Made by a program: the position numbers and the translations under genes. A DNA stretch of 64,000 nucleotides from positions 434,001 through 498,000 of the forward strand of contig NZ_FOWV01000002.1 of the NCBI RefSeq assembly GCF_900115545.1, in the 5' to 3' direction. The notes beneath the pieces were generated by a model, which saw nothing but the letters and a program-made list of their open reading frames with translations, did no database searches and had not been told where the DNA came from. Source of the DNA: Ralstonia sp. NFACC01 (GTDB lineage: Bacteria; Pseudomonadota; Gammaproteobacteria; Burkholderiales; Burkholderiaceae). Shown here in pieces: positions 41,242 to 50,019 of the stretch; the first letter of the stretch is position 1, and each line of letters opens with the position of its first letter.

Positions 41242-42660
41242 TCAAGCCGGAAACACGAGCCGGAACTCGGTCCGCCCACCCGGCGGGCTGCTGGCTTGCA
41301 CGCTACCACCGTGCAGGTCCATGATGGTTTTGACGATGGCCAGTCCCAACCCGGTGGACTGGCTTGGTTGCGCACCAGATTGCGCCCGCGAGGGGTCGCC
41401 CCGGTAGAACCGCTCGAACAGCAGCGGCAGGGCGGGGGCCGGAATGGCCGGTCCGGGGTTGCCCACGGCAATTGCGATGCCCTGCGGCATCAACTCGATC
41501 GCTACGTCGATGCACGCTCCAGCGGGTGTGTGACGCAGCGCGTTGTCGAGCAGGTTGTTGATCGCCCGGCGCAGCAACGTCGCATCTGCGCGCAATTGCG
41601 CATCGCCGCGCACGTCGATGGTGATGTCACGATCAGCGGCTACCGCCTCGAAGTAGTCGACCAGCACTTGCACCTCGTGGCGCGCATCCAGCGCCGCGAT
41701 GGACAGCGCCACACGGGCATGGTCGGCGCGTGCCAGGAACAGCATGTCCTCGATCATGTGCGACAGGCGCGCGTATTCCTCCAGGTTGGATTCGAGCACG
41801 CTGCGGTATTCCTCGCCCGTGCGCGGGTGTGCGAGCGTGACTTCAGTCTGGCCCACCAGATTGGCCAGCGGCGTGCGGAAATCATGCGCCAGGTCTGCTG
41901 AGAACTGCGAGAGCCGCGCAAAGCCATCCTGCAGGCGCGTGAGCATGGCGTTGAGTGAAGCCAGCAAGTCGGCCAACTCACGCGGCGCGCCCTGCAGCGT
42001 GAGACGTGTGTCGAGCTGGCTCGGCACCACGGCCGCAGCCTGATTGCCGATGCGTGCCAACCCGCGCAGCGTGCTCCGCACGAGCAGCAGGCTCAGCAGC
42101 GCCACCGCCGCCACGCCGCCAAGTACGGCAAACACGATGTGGCGCTGGTACTGGGTCAGCAATGCTGCGCGGCTGTCGCCATCCTGCGCGACGAGCACAA
42201 TCACTTTCGCGTTGTTCTTGCCCAGCCACGCCTCGGCTGCCGCGGCGCGCGAGGCCATGCCGGTCATCGATATCCATGTCTGTACGGAAGACTCCGACGG
42301 CGGCACCGCAGCCGCAACCACGGGCGGCATCGTCACGTGTTCGCCCTCGGGGTTCACTTCCACCAGCGTGCGGCCTTCGGGCGTGGCGATGCGCAGGATC
42401 AATCCATCGTGGCCCGACACCACATCGGTATAGCGGTGTGCGGTGCGTGCCAGATCGTCGGCGCTGGGTGCCTCGCTGGCCAGGTGGCGCAGCTGCGTGA
42501 TCTTGCCGAGCAGCATCGCATCGTCAGCCACGCGCAGTTGCGCGTTGAGCGCGAAGTAAAGATACGTACCAGCCGCAGTGAGCGTGACCGATGCCACCAC
42601 CACAAACGCCAGCACGAGTCTGCCTGCAAGCGATGCGGGCCAGCGCATCAGCGGCCTCAT
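41242..42660 (-). CDS. Heavy-metal-type sensor histidine kinase (CzcS/CusS/IrlS-like)
   Basis: 472 aa. Two membrane helices (about 12-35 and 165-190) enclose a periplasmic sensor part, followed by HAMP, the phosphoacceptor in LAHDFRTPLANLVGQ (His near residue 257), an N-box with NNLLDNALRHTPAG, and STGLGLAIVKTIMDLHGG. It overlaps the response regulator gene by one base, with the regulator first. Metal specificity is not readable, but the divergent czc-type operon and intervening box point to metal sensing. Confidence 0.9.
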   Translation of the reverse strand: MRPLMRWPASLAGRLVLAFVVVASVTLTAAGTYLYFALNAQLRVADDAMLLGKITQLRHLASEAPSADDLARTAHRYTDVVSGHDGLILRIATPEGRTLVEVNPEGEHVTMPPVVAAAVPPSESSVQTWISMTGMASRAAAAEAWLGKNNAKVIVLVAQDGDSRAALLTQYQRHIVFAVLGGVAAVALLSLLLVRSTLRGLARIGNQAAAVVPSQLDTRLTLQGAPRELADLLASLNAMLTRLQDGFARLSQFSADLAHDFRTPLANLVGQTEVTLAHPRTGEEYRSVLESNLEEYARLSHMIEDMLFLARADHARVALSIAALDARHEVQVLVDYFEAVAADRDITIDVRGDAQLRADATLLRRAINNLLDNALRHTPAGACIDVAIELMPQGIAIAVGNPGPAIPAPALPLLFERFYRGDPSRAQSGAQPSQSTGLGLAIVKTIMDLHGGSVQASSPPGGRTEFRLVFPA

Positions 42661-43334
42661 CAGCGATCAACCGCGTCCAGCACGTAGCCCATGCCGCGCA
42701 ACGTGTGGATCAGCTTGTGCTCGAACGGGTCGTCCACCTTGGCGCGCAGGCGTCGGATCGACACATCCACCACGTTGGTGTTGCTGTCGAAGTTCACATC
42801 CCACACCTGCGAGGCGATCAGCGAGCGCGATAGCACCTCCCCCGTGCGGCGCGCCAGCAGATGCAGCAGCGCGTATTCCTTGGCGGTCAGGTCGATGCGT
42901 TGTCCTGCACGCGTGACGCGGCGCTTGATCGTGTCGATGGTCAGGTCGGCAATTTCGAGGATCTCACTTTCGCGCAGCGGGCCGCGCCGCAGGATGGTCC
43001 GCACACGCGCTACCAGCTCGGCAAAGGCGAAGGGTTTGACGAGGTAATCGTCTGCGCCGAGTTCCAAACCTTTCAGGCGGTCGGCCAGTTCGTCGCGCGC
43101 GGTCAGGCACAGCACCGGCGTGCTCTTGCGGCGGCGCAGTTCCTGCAGCACCTGCCAGCCGTCCATGCCGGGCAGCATGACGTCCAGCACGATCAGGTCG
43201 TAATCGTGTTCCATGGCCTGGAAAAGGCCATCGGGGCCGGTGCGGGCGAGGTCAGCCACAAAGCCGGATTCCGTCAGGCCCTTGAGCAGGTAATCGCCCG
43301 CTTTGGGCTCGTCTTCAACAATGAGCAGTCGCAT
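42660..43334 (-). CDS. OmpR-family response regulator (CzcR/CusR/CopR-like)
   Basis: 224 aa from ATG 43334, chosen because [20 protein letters not shown] is the family N-terminus; 24 earlier residues in the frame are not conserved. The phosphoacceptor is Asp51 ([14 protein letters not shown]) and [13 protein letters not shown] is the usual switch region. The C-terminal winged helix ([20 protein letters not shown], then [16 protein letters not shown]) binds DNA. The perfect TGACAA/TTGTCA palindrome upstream is its predicted target. Confidence 0.92.
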   Translation of the reverse strand: MRLLIVEDEPKAGDYLLKGLTESGFVADLARTGPDGLFQAMEHDYDLIVLDVMLPGMDGWQVLQELRRRKSTPVLCLTARDELADRLKGLELGADDYLVKPFAFAELVARVRTILRRGPLRESEILEIADLTIDTIKRRVTRAGQRIDLTAKEYALLHLLARRTGEVLSRSLIASQVWDVNFDSNTNVVDVSIRRLRAKVDDPFEHKLIHTLRGMGYVLDAVDR

Positions 43335-43407
43335 GGTGAAAGGTGGCGCGCGTTTGATGTATCCGCCAGTGCCGCCACGATATGCCAAAACCCCCGACGG
43401 AGGCACA

Positions 43408-43429
43408 AAGATGACAAGTTTGTCATCTT
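43408..43429. promoter_or_regulatory. CusR/CopR-type box between two-component system and efflux operon
   Basis: A 22-base palindrome with 10-base arms: AAGATGACAA (43408-43417), GT, TTGTCATCTT (43420-43429). It strongly resembles the CusR box (TGACAANNTTGTCA core). It lies 74 bases upstream of the RR start and 96 bases before the repeat-protein ATG. Confidence 0.85.
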
Positions 43430-43524
43430 CGAGTCATGCCCGCGTGGCGCACCGCTCCCTAGACTGGCCCCACTGACATCCCCCTTCCTGTTTGCTGATG
43501 TCAGGCCTTTTGAAGGAGATCCTC

Positions 43525-43815
43525 ATGGCGATTCGATTCCAACGCGTGCTTCCTCTGGCGGCACTGGCCGCATTGCTGGCAACCGGCACGGCCGTGGCCG
43601 CGCAAGGCGATCACGAAGCGTGCTGCGCGCCGCAGGCCAAGTCGACGCTCGCGCCGCTGGCCAAGGCCGACGCGCGTGACCCGTACACCGATGGCGCCAA
43701 GTCCGGTACGCGTGACCCTTACACCGATGGCGGCAAGGCCGGCGCCCGCGATCCCTACACCGATGGTGCAAAGACTGGCGCACGCGATCCGTACACCGAC
43801 GGCGCGATTGCGTAA
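43525..43815 (+). CDS. Small secreted DPYTDGA-repeat protein heading a metal efflux operon
   Basis: 96 aa from ATG 43525 with AAGGAGAT upstream. The signal peptide ends near VAAQ. The mature protein starts with QGDHEACCAPQ, a short His/Cys segment that could bind metal, followed by four 12-residue repeats R-D-P-Y-T-D-G-[AG]-K-x-G-[TA] and a final DGAIA. The stop overlaps the ATG of the outer-membrane efflux gene, so it is translated with the czc-type genes. I do not recognise the family. It is a relative of the 11457-11882 protein. Confidence 0.85.
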   Translation: MAIRFQRVLPLAALAALLATGTAVAAQGDHEACCAPQAKSTLAPLAKADARDPYTDGAKSGTRDPYTDGGKAGARDPYTDGAKTGARDPYTDGAIA

Positions 43816-45074
43816 TGCGCTGTTTCCAGCCCGCCGGGGCGGTCCTTTTGTGTCTTCTGGCTGCCCCGTTGGCCACCGCAGCGGCGACTGAGCCCGTCGC
43901 TCCGGTGGCGCTTTCCATGCCAACTGCGGCATCTGAACGCGTGACCCTGCAGCAAGCCGTTGACCGTGCGGTGCAGACACATCCCGCCCTGGCGGCTGCG
44001 GGCTATGAAGTGGCCGCCAGCGAAGGCGCACTCGACCAAGCCCGCCGGCTGCGCAATCCCGAAGCCGCCTTCACGACAGAAGACGTTCGTCGCGACCGCG
44101 CCACGATGACGGCACAACTGAATATCCCATTGGAACTGGGGGGCAAGCGCGGTGCACGCACGCGTGCCGCAGAAATCGCCCGAGATGCCACGGCGCAAGA
44201 TGCCGCCGTGCTGCAGGCCGAGTTGCGTGCGGATGTCGCGCGGGCCTTTTTCGATCTGGTGATTGCGCAGGAGCGCTTGGCGCTCGCGCAGGCGTCGGAT
44301 GCGTTGGCCGCTCAGGCCGAATCTGCCGCTGCGCGGCGTGTGCAGGCGGGAAAGGTGTCGCCGGTGGAGCAAACCAAGGCCGGTGTGGCCCGTGCCAGTG
44401 CCGCCATCGAACTGCGTGACGCGAATGCTGAACTGCTGATCGCCCAGCGCGCATTGGCGGCCTTCTGGGGCACCGCGTCCGCCGCGCCTGAGGCCGACGG
44501 CAGTGCGGAGACGCTGCCCGTCGTGCCGCCCGAAGCGCGCCAAGCTACCGGAGCGCTGGAAAACTCGCCCCGCGCCATCCGCGCCCGTCTGGAGATCGAC
44601 CGGCGCCAGGCGCTCGCCAACGTGGAGCGCAGCAAGCGCGTGCCCGACGTGACGCTCACGGTGGGCGCCAAGCGCGACAGCGCCGCGAACAACAACATGG
44701 CGGTGCTCGGCATTGCCGTGCCGCTGCCGCTGTTCGACCGTAACCAGGGCAACCAGCTTGAAGCACAGCGGTTGGCCGACAAGGCGTTTGAAGACTATCG
44801 CGCCCTGCAGCTTGAGCAGAACGCCACGCTCGCGCAAGACGTAGCGCGGCTCGACGCGGCCCGCGCCGCCGTGCAGTCGCTGCGGCAAGACGTGTTGCCC
44901 GGCGCGCAGCGCGCGTATGACGCGGCACGCATCGGCTTTGATGCCGGCAAGTTCAATTTTCTCGATGTGCTGGACGCCCAACGCACGCTCTTCCAGGCGC
45001 GCGCGCAATACCTGGCTGCGCTGTCTCGCGCGCACCAGGCGGCCGCCGGCATAGATCGCATTCTCGGCCGATAA
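43815..45074 (+). CDS. czcC: Outer-membrane efflux channel, CzcC-like (TolC family)
   Basis: 419 aa with a signal peptide and the OEP repeats of TolC-family proteins. GGKRGARTRAAEIARD and KFNFLDVLDAQRTLFQARAQ are the characteristic blocks of CzcC-type channels. It forms the outer-membrane exit of a heavy-metal RND pump. The ATG shares one base with the stop of the repeat-protein gene, and the adaptor gene follows after 24 bases. Confidence 0.88.
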   Translation: MRCFQPAGAVLLCLLAAPLATAAATEPVAPVALSMPTAASERVTLQQAVDRAVQTHPALAAAGYEVAASEGALDQARRLRNPEAAFTTEDVRRDRATMTAQLNIPLELGGKRGARTRAAEIARDATAQDAAVLQAELRADVARAFFDLVIAQERLALAQASDALAAQAESAAARRVQAGKVSPVEQTKAGVARASAAIELRDANAELLIAQRALAAFWGTASAAPEADGSAETLPVVPPEARQATGALENSPRAIRARLEIDRRQALANVERSKRVPDVTLTVGAKRDSAANNNMAVLGIAVPLPLFDRNQGNQLEAQRLADKAFEDYRALQLEQNATLAQDVARLDAARAAVQSLRQDVLPGAQRAYDAARIGFDAGKFNFLDVLDAQRTLFQARAQYLAALSRAHQAAAGIDRILGR

Positions 45075-45098
45075 AGCGGCCTCTTTCTTTCTGCCGAC

Positions 45099-46289
45099 AT
45101 GACACTTCCACCGAAACAACGGCGCGCCATCGCGCTCATCGTCGTGCTTGGCGCGCTGGCCGCTGCCGGGCTGTGGTTCGGCATGGGCGCGCGCCAGGCT
45201 CCGACGTCCGAGGCCGAGGCGGCACCTGCACCGGCCGCCACTGGGCAGGCCGAGGCGCCCCACGCCGAAACGCTCGCCATGTCGGCCGACGCCATCGCCA
45301 ATGCAAAGATCGGCGTAGAAACCGCCGGTGCTGCCGAGCTGCGAACGGAGGTTGTCCTGCCCGGTGAAATTCGCCTGAACGAAGACCGCACCGCCCACGT
45401 GGTCCCCCGTGTGGCAGGCGTGGCGGAGAAGGTAGCGGTGGAGCTTGGCCAACCAGTAGCGCGCGGCCAACTGCTGGCCGTGCTCTCCAGCCCCGCGCTG
45501 TCGGATCAGCGCAGCGAGTTGCAGGCGGCCCAGCAACGTCTCGCGCTTGCGCAGGAAACACACGCACGCGAAAAGCGCCTGTGGGAGCAGGGCATCGCCG
45601 CTGAACAGGATTACCAGCAGGCGCGCACCTCGCTGCAGGAAGCGCGCATTGCGGCGGACAACGCCCGCCAGAAACTGACGGCTATTGGCGCGGCGCCGGC
45701 GGGGTCGGCGCTGAATCGCTTCGAGTTGCGTGCGCCTTTTGACGGCGTGGTGGTCGCCAAACACCTGTCGCAGGGTGAAGCGGTGCAGGCGGAAACGGCA
45801 GTCTTTACCGTGGCTGATCTGCGCACCGTGTGGGCGGATTTCTCCGTTACTGCCAAGGACCTGGAAGCGGTCACGACCAACGCTGCCGCCACCGTGCGCG
45901 CGACCGCCACGGGCACCGCCGTGCAAGGCAAGGTCTCGTACGTTGGCACCTTGCTGGGCGAACAGACCCGCACCGCGCCCGCGCGCGTCACGCTCGACAA
46001 CCCCAAGCTCGCTTGGCGGCCCGGCATGTTCGTCAACGTGTCGGTCGAATCGGGGCGCGTGCAGGTGCCCGTGGCCGTGCGCGCCGATGCCGTGCAGACC
46101 GTCGACGAGAAGCCCTCGGTGTTTGTGCCCGTGCCGGCCGGCTTTGAAGTGCGCCCCGTCAAAACGGGCCGCACTGACGGCACCTGGACGGAGATCCTCG
46201 AAGGGCTTCCCGCCGGCACGCGCTACGCCGCAGCCAACAGCTACGTGCTGAAGGCCGAAGCCGGCAAGTCCGCCGACCACGGTCATTGA
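45099..46289 (+). CDS. czcB: RND periplasmic adaptor, CzcB-like
   Basis: 396 aa. One N-terminal membrane anchor (about 10-28) is followed by barrel-sandwich and coiled-coil hairpin domains (VVPRVAGVAEKVAVELGQPV, SELQAAQQRLALAQETHARE) and the second half-motif FELRAPFDGVVVAKHLSQGE. The C-terminus ends DHGH, a small His cluster. It links the inner-membrane pump to the outer channel. Its TGA lies 11 bases before the pump ATG. Confidence 0.9.
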   Translation: MTLPPKQRRAIALIVVLGALAAAGLWFGMGARQAPTSEAEAAPAPAATGQAEAPHAETLAMSADAIANAKIGVETAGAAELRTEVVLPGEIRLNEDRTAHVVPRVAGVAEKVAVELGQPVARGQLLAVLSSPALSDQRSELQAAQQRLALAQETHAREKRLWEQGIAAEQDYQQARTSLQEARIAADNARQKLTAIGAAPAGSALNRFELRAPFDGVVVAKHLSQGEAVQAETAVFTVADLRTVWADFSVTAKDLEAVTTNAAATVRATATGTAVQGKVSYVGTLLGEQTRTAPARVTLDNPKLAWRPGMFVNVSVESGRVQVPVAVRADAVQTVDEKPSVFVPVPAGFEVRPVKTGRTDGTWTEILEGLPAGTRYAAANSYVLKAEAGKSADHGH

Positions 46290-46300
46290 AAGGAGGCGCT

Positions 46301-49300
46301 ATGTTTGAACGCCTCTTGCGCACCGTCATCGCCCAGCGCTGGCTGGTGCTGCTGGCTGTGCTGGCCGCCGCCGCGTTCGGCGCGTACAGCTATACGCGCC
46401 TGTCGATCGATGCGGTGCCCGACATCACCAACGTGCAGGTGCAGATCAATACCCCGGCACCGGGGTACTCGCCGTTGGAGACCGAACAGCGCATCACCTA
46501 TGCGCTGGAAACTGCCATGGCCGGCTTGCCGAAGCTGGAGCAGACGCGCTCGCTCTCGCGCTACGGCCTGTCGCAGGTGACGGTGATCTTCAAGGAAGGC
46601 ACCGACATCTATTTCGCGCGCCAGTTGGTGAGTGAACGCTTGCAGGCCGCGAAGGAGCAATTGCCCGATGGCATTTCGCCAAGCATGGGGCCCGTTTCCA
46701 CTGGCCTGGGCGAAATCTACCTGTGGACTGTGGAGGCCGACGCCAACGCGCGCAAGCCCGACGGCGCTGTCTACACCCCCGCAGATTTGCGCGAGTTGCA
46801 GGACTGGGTGATCCGTCCGCAGATCCGCAACGTGCCGGGCGTGACGGAGGTGAACACCATCGGCGGCTTCGCAAAGGAATTCCTGGTGGCTACAAGCCCG
46901 GAGCGCCTGGCTTCGTACAAGCTCACGCTGGCCGATGTGGTGGCCGCGCTTGAGCGCAACAACGCCAACGTCGGGGCCGGCTATATCGAGCGCAAGGGCG
47001 AGCAATACCTCGTGCGCGCGCCCGGCCAGTTGCGCGATGCGGCTGACATCGGCAACGTCGTGCTCGCCAGCCCGAACGGCACGCCGGTGCGCTTGCGTGA
47101 CGTCGCCAGCATCGAAAGCGGCAGCGAGCTGCGCACGGGCGCCGCCACCAGCAATGGGCGCGAGGTGGTGCTCGGCACGGCGTTTCTGTTGATGGGCGAA
47201 AACAGTCGCACCGTTTCGCAAGACGTGGACAAGCGCATGCAGGAGATTCGCAAGACGCTGCCGGCGGGTATTCGCGTGGAGTCGGTGTACGACCGTACCG
47301 TGCTCGTCGACAAGGCCATCGCCACGGTCAAGAAAAACCTGCTGGAAGGCGCGATTCTGGTGATGGCGGTGCTGTTCCTCTTCCTCGGCAACCTGCGTGC
47401 GGCCGTGCTGACTGCGCTGGTGATTCCGTTGTCGATGCTGATGACGTTCAGCGGCATGGTGTCGGCCAAGGTGAGCGCCAACCTGATGAGTTTGGGCGCG
47501 CTGGATTTCGGCATCATCGTTGACGGCGCCGTGGTGATTGTCGAGAACTGCGTGCGGCGACTTGCGCATGCGCAGGAGGCTCGCGGTAGACCGCTCACGC
47601 GCGCCGAGCGCTTTGAGGAGGTGTTCGAAGCCGCCCGCGAAGCGCGTCGCCCGTTGCTGTATGGCCAGCTCATCATCATGGTGGTGTACCTGCCGATCTT
47701 TGCGCTCTCGGGTGTGGAAGGCAAGATGTTCCACCCGATGGCGATCACGGTGGTGCTGGCCCTGGCTGCGGCCATGGTGCTTTCCATCACGTTTGTGCCG
47801 GCTGCCGTGGCCTTGTTCATTGGCGAGCGCGTAGCCGAGAAAGAGAACCGCCTGATGGGTTGGGCGCGCCGCATGTATGCGCCGCTGCTCGAACGCGTGC
47901 TGGCTGCGCCGGCCGTGGTGTTGACGTTTGCCGCGGTGGCGGTGTCGGTCTCGCTGGTGGCAGCCACGCGCCTGGGCGCCGAGTTCGTGCCCAACCTGAA
48001 CGAAGGCGATCTTTCCATCCAGGCCATGCGCGTTCCGGGCACGGGGCTGGTGCAATCGCTGGACATGCAGATGCAGATCGAGCGCACGCTCAAGGCGAAG
48101 TTTCCCGAGATCGAGCGTGTCTTTGCGCGCACCGGCACCGCAGAAGTCGCGACCGACGTGATGCCGCCAAGCATCTCCGACGGCTACATCATGCTCAAGC
48201 CCGAGCGCGACTGGCCCGCCGGCGCGGATGGAAAACGTCGCAACCGGGAGCAGTTGCTGGCCGACATTCGCACCACGGTTGAAGCGCTCCCCGGCAACGC
48301 GTACGAGTTCTCACAGCCGATTCAGTTGCGCTTCAATGAGCTGATTTCGGGCGTACGCAGCGATGTGGCCGTCAAGCTCTTCGGCGACGACATGGGCGTG
48401 CTGGAAGCCCAGGCCAAGCGTATTGCGGCGCAGCTCGGTAAGCTGGCCGGCGCGACCGAGGTGAAGATCGAACAGACTGGCGGACTGCCTTTTTTGAACG
48501 TCGATATCGATCGCGACAAGGCTGCACGTTACGGCCTCTCCAGCGGGGCGATTCAGGACACGGTGTCCGCGGCCATCGGCGGTAAGGATGCGGGCACGGT
48601 GTTCCAGGGCGACCGCCGTTTTGGCATTGTCGTGCGGCTGCCGGAAACGGCGCGAAGCGACCCGGCAGCGCTGGGCCGCCTGCCGCTGGCATTGCCCAAC
48701 GGACAGGGTTACGTGCCCCTGTCCGATGTGGCCACACTTAACGAGGTCACCGGCCCCAACCAGGTCAGCCGCGAAGACGGCAAGCGCCGCATCGTCGTCA
48801 GCGCCAATGTGCGCGGGCGCGATATTGCCTCGTTTGTGGAAGAAGCGCAGGCAGTGCTCGATGCGCAGGTGCGTCTGCCGGCCGGTTACTGGATGGCGTG
48901 GGGCGGGCAGTTCGAGCAGTTGCAGTCGGCTACCGAGCGCCTGCAGATCGTGGTGCCGCTGGCGCTGGCCATGGTGCTCACGCTGCTGTTCATGATGTTC
49001 GGCAACCTGAAAGATGGTTTGCTCGTGTTCTCGGGCATTCCGTTCGCGCTGTCGGGCGGCATTCTGGCGCTGGCGCTGCGCGGCATTCCGCTGTCGATTT
49101 CAGCGGCAGTGGGCTTTATCGCGCTGTCTGGCGTGGCGGTGCTCAACGGGCTGGTGATGCTGAGCTTCATCCGCAGCCTGCGCGAGAGCGGCCAGTCGGT
49201 CGACATGGCCGTGCGTGAGGGTGCGCTCACACGCTTGCGGCCGGTGCTGATGACGGCTCTGGTGGCGTCGCTCGGCTTCGTACCGATGGCGCTGGCAACC

Positions 49301-49480
49301 GGCACGGGTGCGGAAGTGCAGCGGCCGCTGGCGACGGTGGTGATCGGTGGGATTCTGTCGTCGACGGCGCTGACGCTGCTGGTGTTGCCGGTGTTGTATC
49401 GGCTGGCCTATCGGCGGGAGGATGGGCGAGAAGGCGCCACGGCGCAGGCAGATTCGGCAGTGCCGTCCGCTGCGCCATAA
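46301..49480 (+). CDS. czcA: Heavy-metal RND efflux pump, CzcA-like
   Basis: 1059 aa, chosen from ATG 46301 because AGGAGG precedes it; an in-frame TTG five codons earlier lacks a ribosome site. Twelve membrane helices and two large periplasmic loops are predicted. The fourth helix carries DFGIIVDGAVVIVEN (near residue 401), the Asp-Asp-Glu proton relay of CzcA/CnrA/NccA-type pumps; CusA-type copper pumps have a different sequence there. It should export Zn, Co, Cd or Ni. The whole cluster is repeat protein, channel, adaptor, pump, in one unit. Confidence 0.92.
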   Translation: MFERLLRTVIAQRWLVLLAVLAAAAFGAYSYTRLSIDAVPDITNVQVQINTPAPGYSPLETEQRITYALETAMAGLPKLEQTRSLSRYGLSQVTVIFKEGTDIYFARQLVSERLQAAKEQLPDGISPSMGPVSTGLGEIYLWTVEADANARKPDGAVYTPADLRELQDWVIRPQIRNVPGVTEVNTIGGFAKEFLVATSPERLASYKLTLADVVAALERNNANVGAGYIERKGEQYLVRAPGQLRDAADIGNVVLASPNGTPVRLRDVASIESGSELRTGAATSNGREVVLGTAFLLMGENSRTVSQDVDKRMQEIRKTLPAGIRVESVYDRTVLVDKAIATVKKNLLEGAILVMAVLFLFLGNLRAAVLTALVIPLSMLMTFSGMVSAKVSANLMSLGALDFGIIVDGAVVIVENCVRRLAHAQEARGRPLTRAERFEEVFEAAREARRPLLYGQLIIMVVYLPIFALSGVEGKMFHPMAITVVLALAAAMVLSITFVPAAVALFIGERVAEKENRLMGWARRMYAPLLERVLAAPAVVLTFAAVAVSVSLVAATRLGAEFVPNLNEGDLSIQAMRVPGTGLVQSLDMQMQIERTLKAKFPEIERVFARTGTAEVATDVMPPSISDGYIMLKPERDWPAGADGKRRNREQLLADIRTTVEALPGNAYEFSQPIQLRFNELISGVRSDVAVKLFGDDMGVLEAQAKRIAAQLGKLAGATEVKIEQTGGLPFLNVDIDRDKAARYGLSSGAIQDTVSAAIGGKDAGTVFQGDRRFGIVVRLPETARSDPAALGRLPLALPNGQGYVPLSDVATLNEVTGPNQVSREDGKRRIVVSANVRGRDIASFVEEAQAVLDAQVRLPAGYWMAWGGQFEQLQSATERLQIVVPLALAMVLTLLFMMFGNLKDGLLVFSGIPFALSGGILALALRGIPLSISAAVGFIALSGVAVLNGLVMLSFIRSLRESGQSVDMAVREGALTRLRPVLMTALVASLGFVPMALATGTGAEVQRPLATVVIGGILSSTALTLLVLPVLYRLAYRREDGREGATAQADSAVPSAAP

Positions 49481-49489
49481 CGGCGGTGC

Positions 49490-49924
49490 TTACTCCGCTT
49501 GCAGTGCGGCGATGATTTTCTCGGCGTGGGCCTTGAGCTTGTCGCTGTCGGCCTGCACGCGGGCGTGCGGTTGCAGCGGGGTATCGCTGTAGCGCGGCAG
49601 CACGTGAAAGTGCACGTGCGGCACCGTCTGCCCGGCAGCACTGCCGTTGAGCTGGAAGACTGCGATACCCGGCGGCGTGAACGCAGCACGCACGGCGCGC
49701 GCCAGCTTGCGCGTGGTGCGGATGGCAGCCGATGCGGCATCGTCGGACAGGTCGAACAGCTCGGCCGCGCCTTCCTTGGGCAGCACCAGCACGTGGCCAT
49801 CGGCCTGCGGCATGATGTCCATGAAAGCGATGGTGTGGTCGTCTTCGTACACCTTGATGCAGGGCAGCTCGCCGCGCAGGATCTTGGCGAAGATGTTCTG
49901 GTTGTCGTAAGTCGCGTCAGGCAT
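49490..49924 (-). CDS. HIT-family hydrolase
   Basis: 144 aa. The histidine triad is VPHVHFHVLPRY, with the N-terminal FAKILRGELPCIKVYEDDHT and FMDIMPQADGHVLVLPKE typical of the Hint/HIT branch. Such enzymes hydrolyse AMP-lysine or other nucleoside phosphoramidates. ATG 49924 is chosen, and a 33-residue upstream extension lacks similarity to the family. Convergent with the pump gene. Confidence 0.9.
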   Translation of the reverse strand: MPDATYDNQNIFAKILRGELPCIKVYEDDHTIAFMDIMPQADGHVLVLPKEGAAELFDLSDDAASAAIRTTRKLARAVRAAFTPPGIAVFQLNGSAAGQTVPHVHFHVLPRYSDTPLQPHARVQADSDKLKAHAEKIIAALQAE

Positions 49925-50019
49925 GGGTGTCTCCAATAAGCGGGAAATGCACAGGAAAGCGCTGCGCGAAAGTATATAGGCGACCGGCGACGACGAACGT
50001 GGCGCCGGTTTGGCGTAGA

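Noticed and set aside
43755-46286. Minus-strand ORF of 843 codons opposite the czc genes
   Set aside because: Arg/His/Gly-rich translation with no motif; it mirrors the czcC/czcB reading frames, which carry clear family signatures. Shadow frame caused by high GC.
46283-48055. Minus-strand ORF of 590 codons opposite czcA
   Set aside because: Low-complexity His/Arg/Gln-rich translation; czcA on the plus strand has full RND motifs over the same bases.
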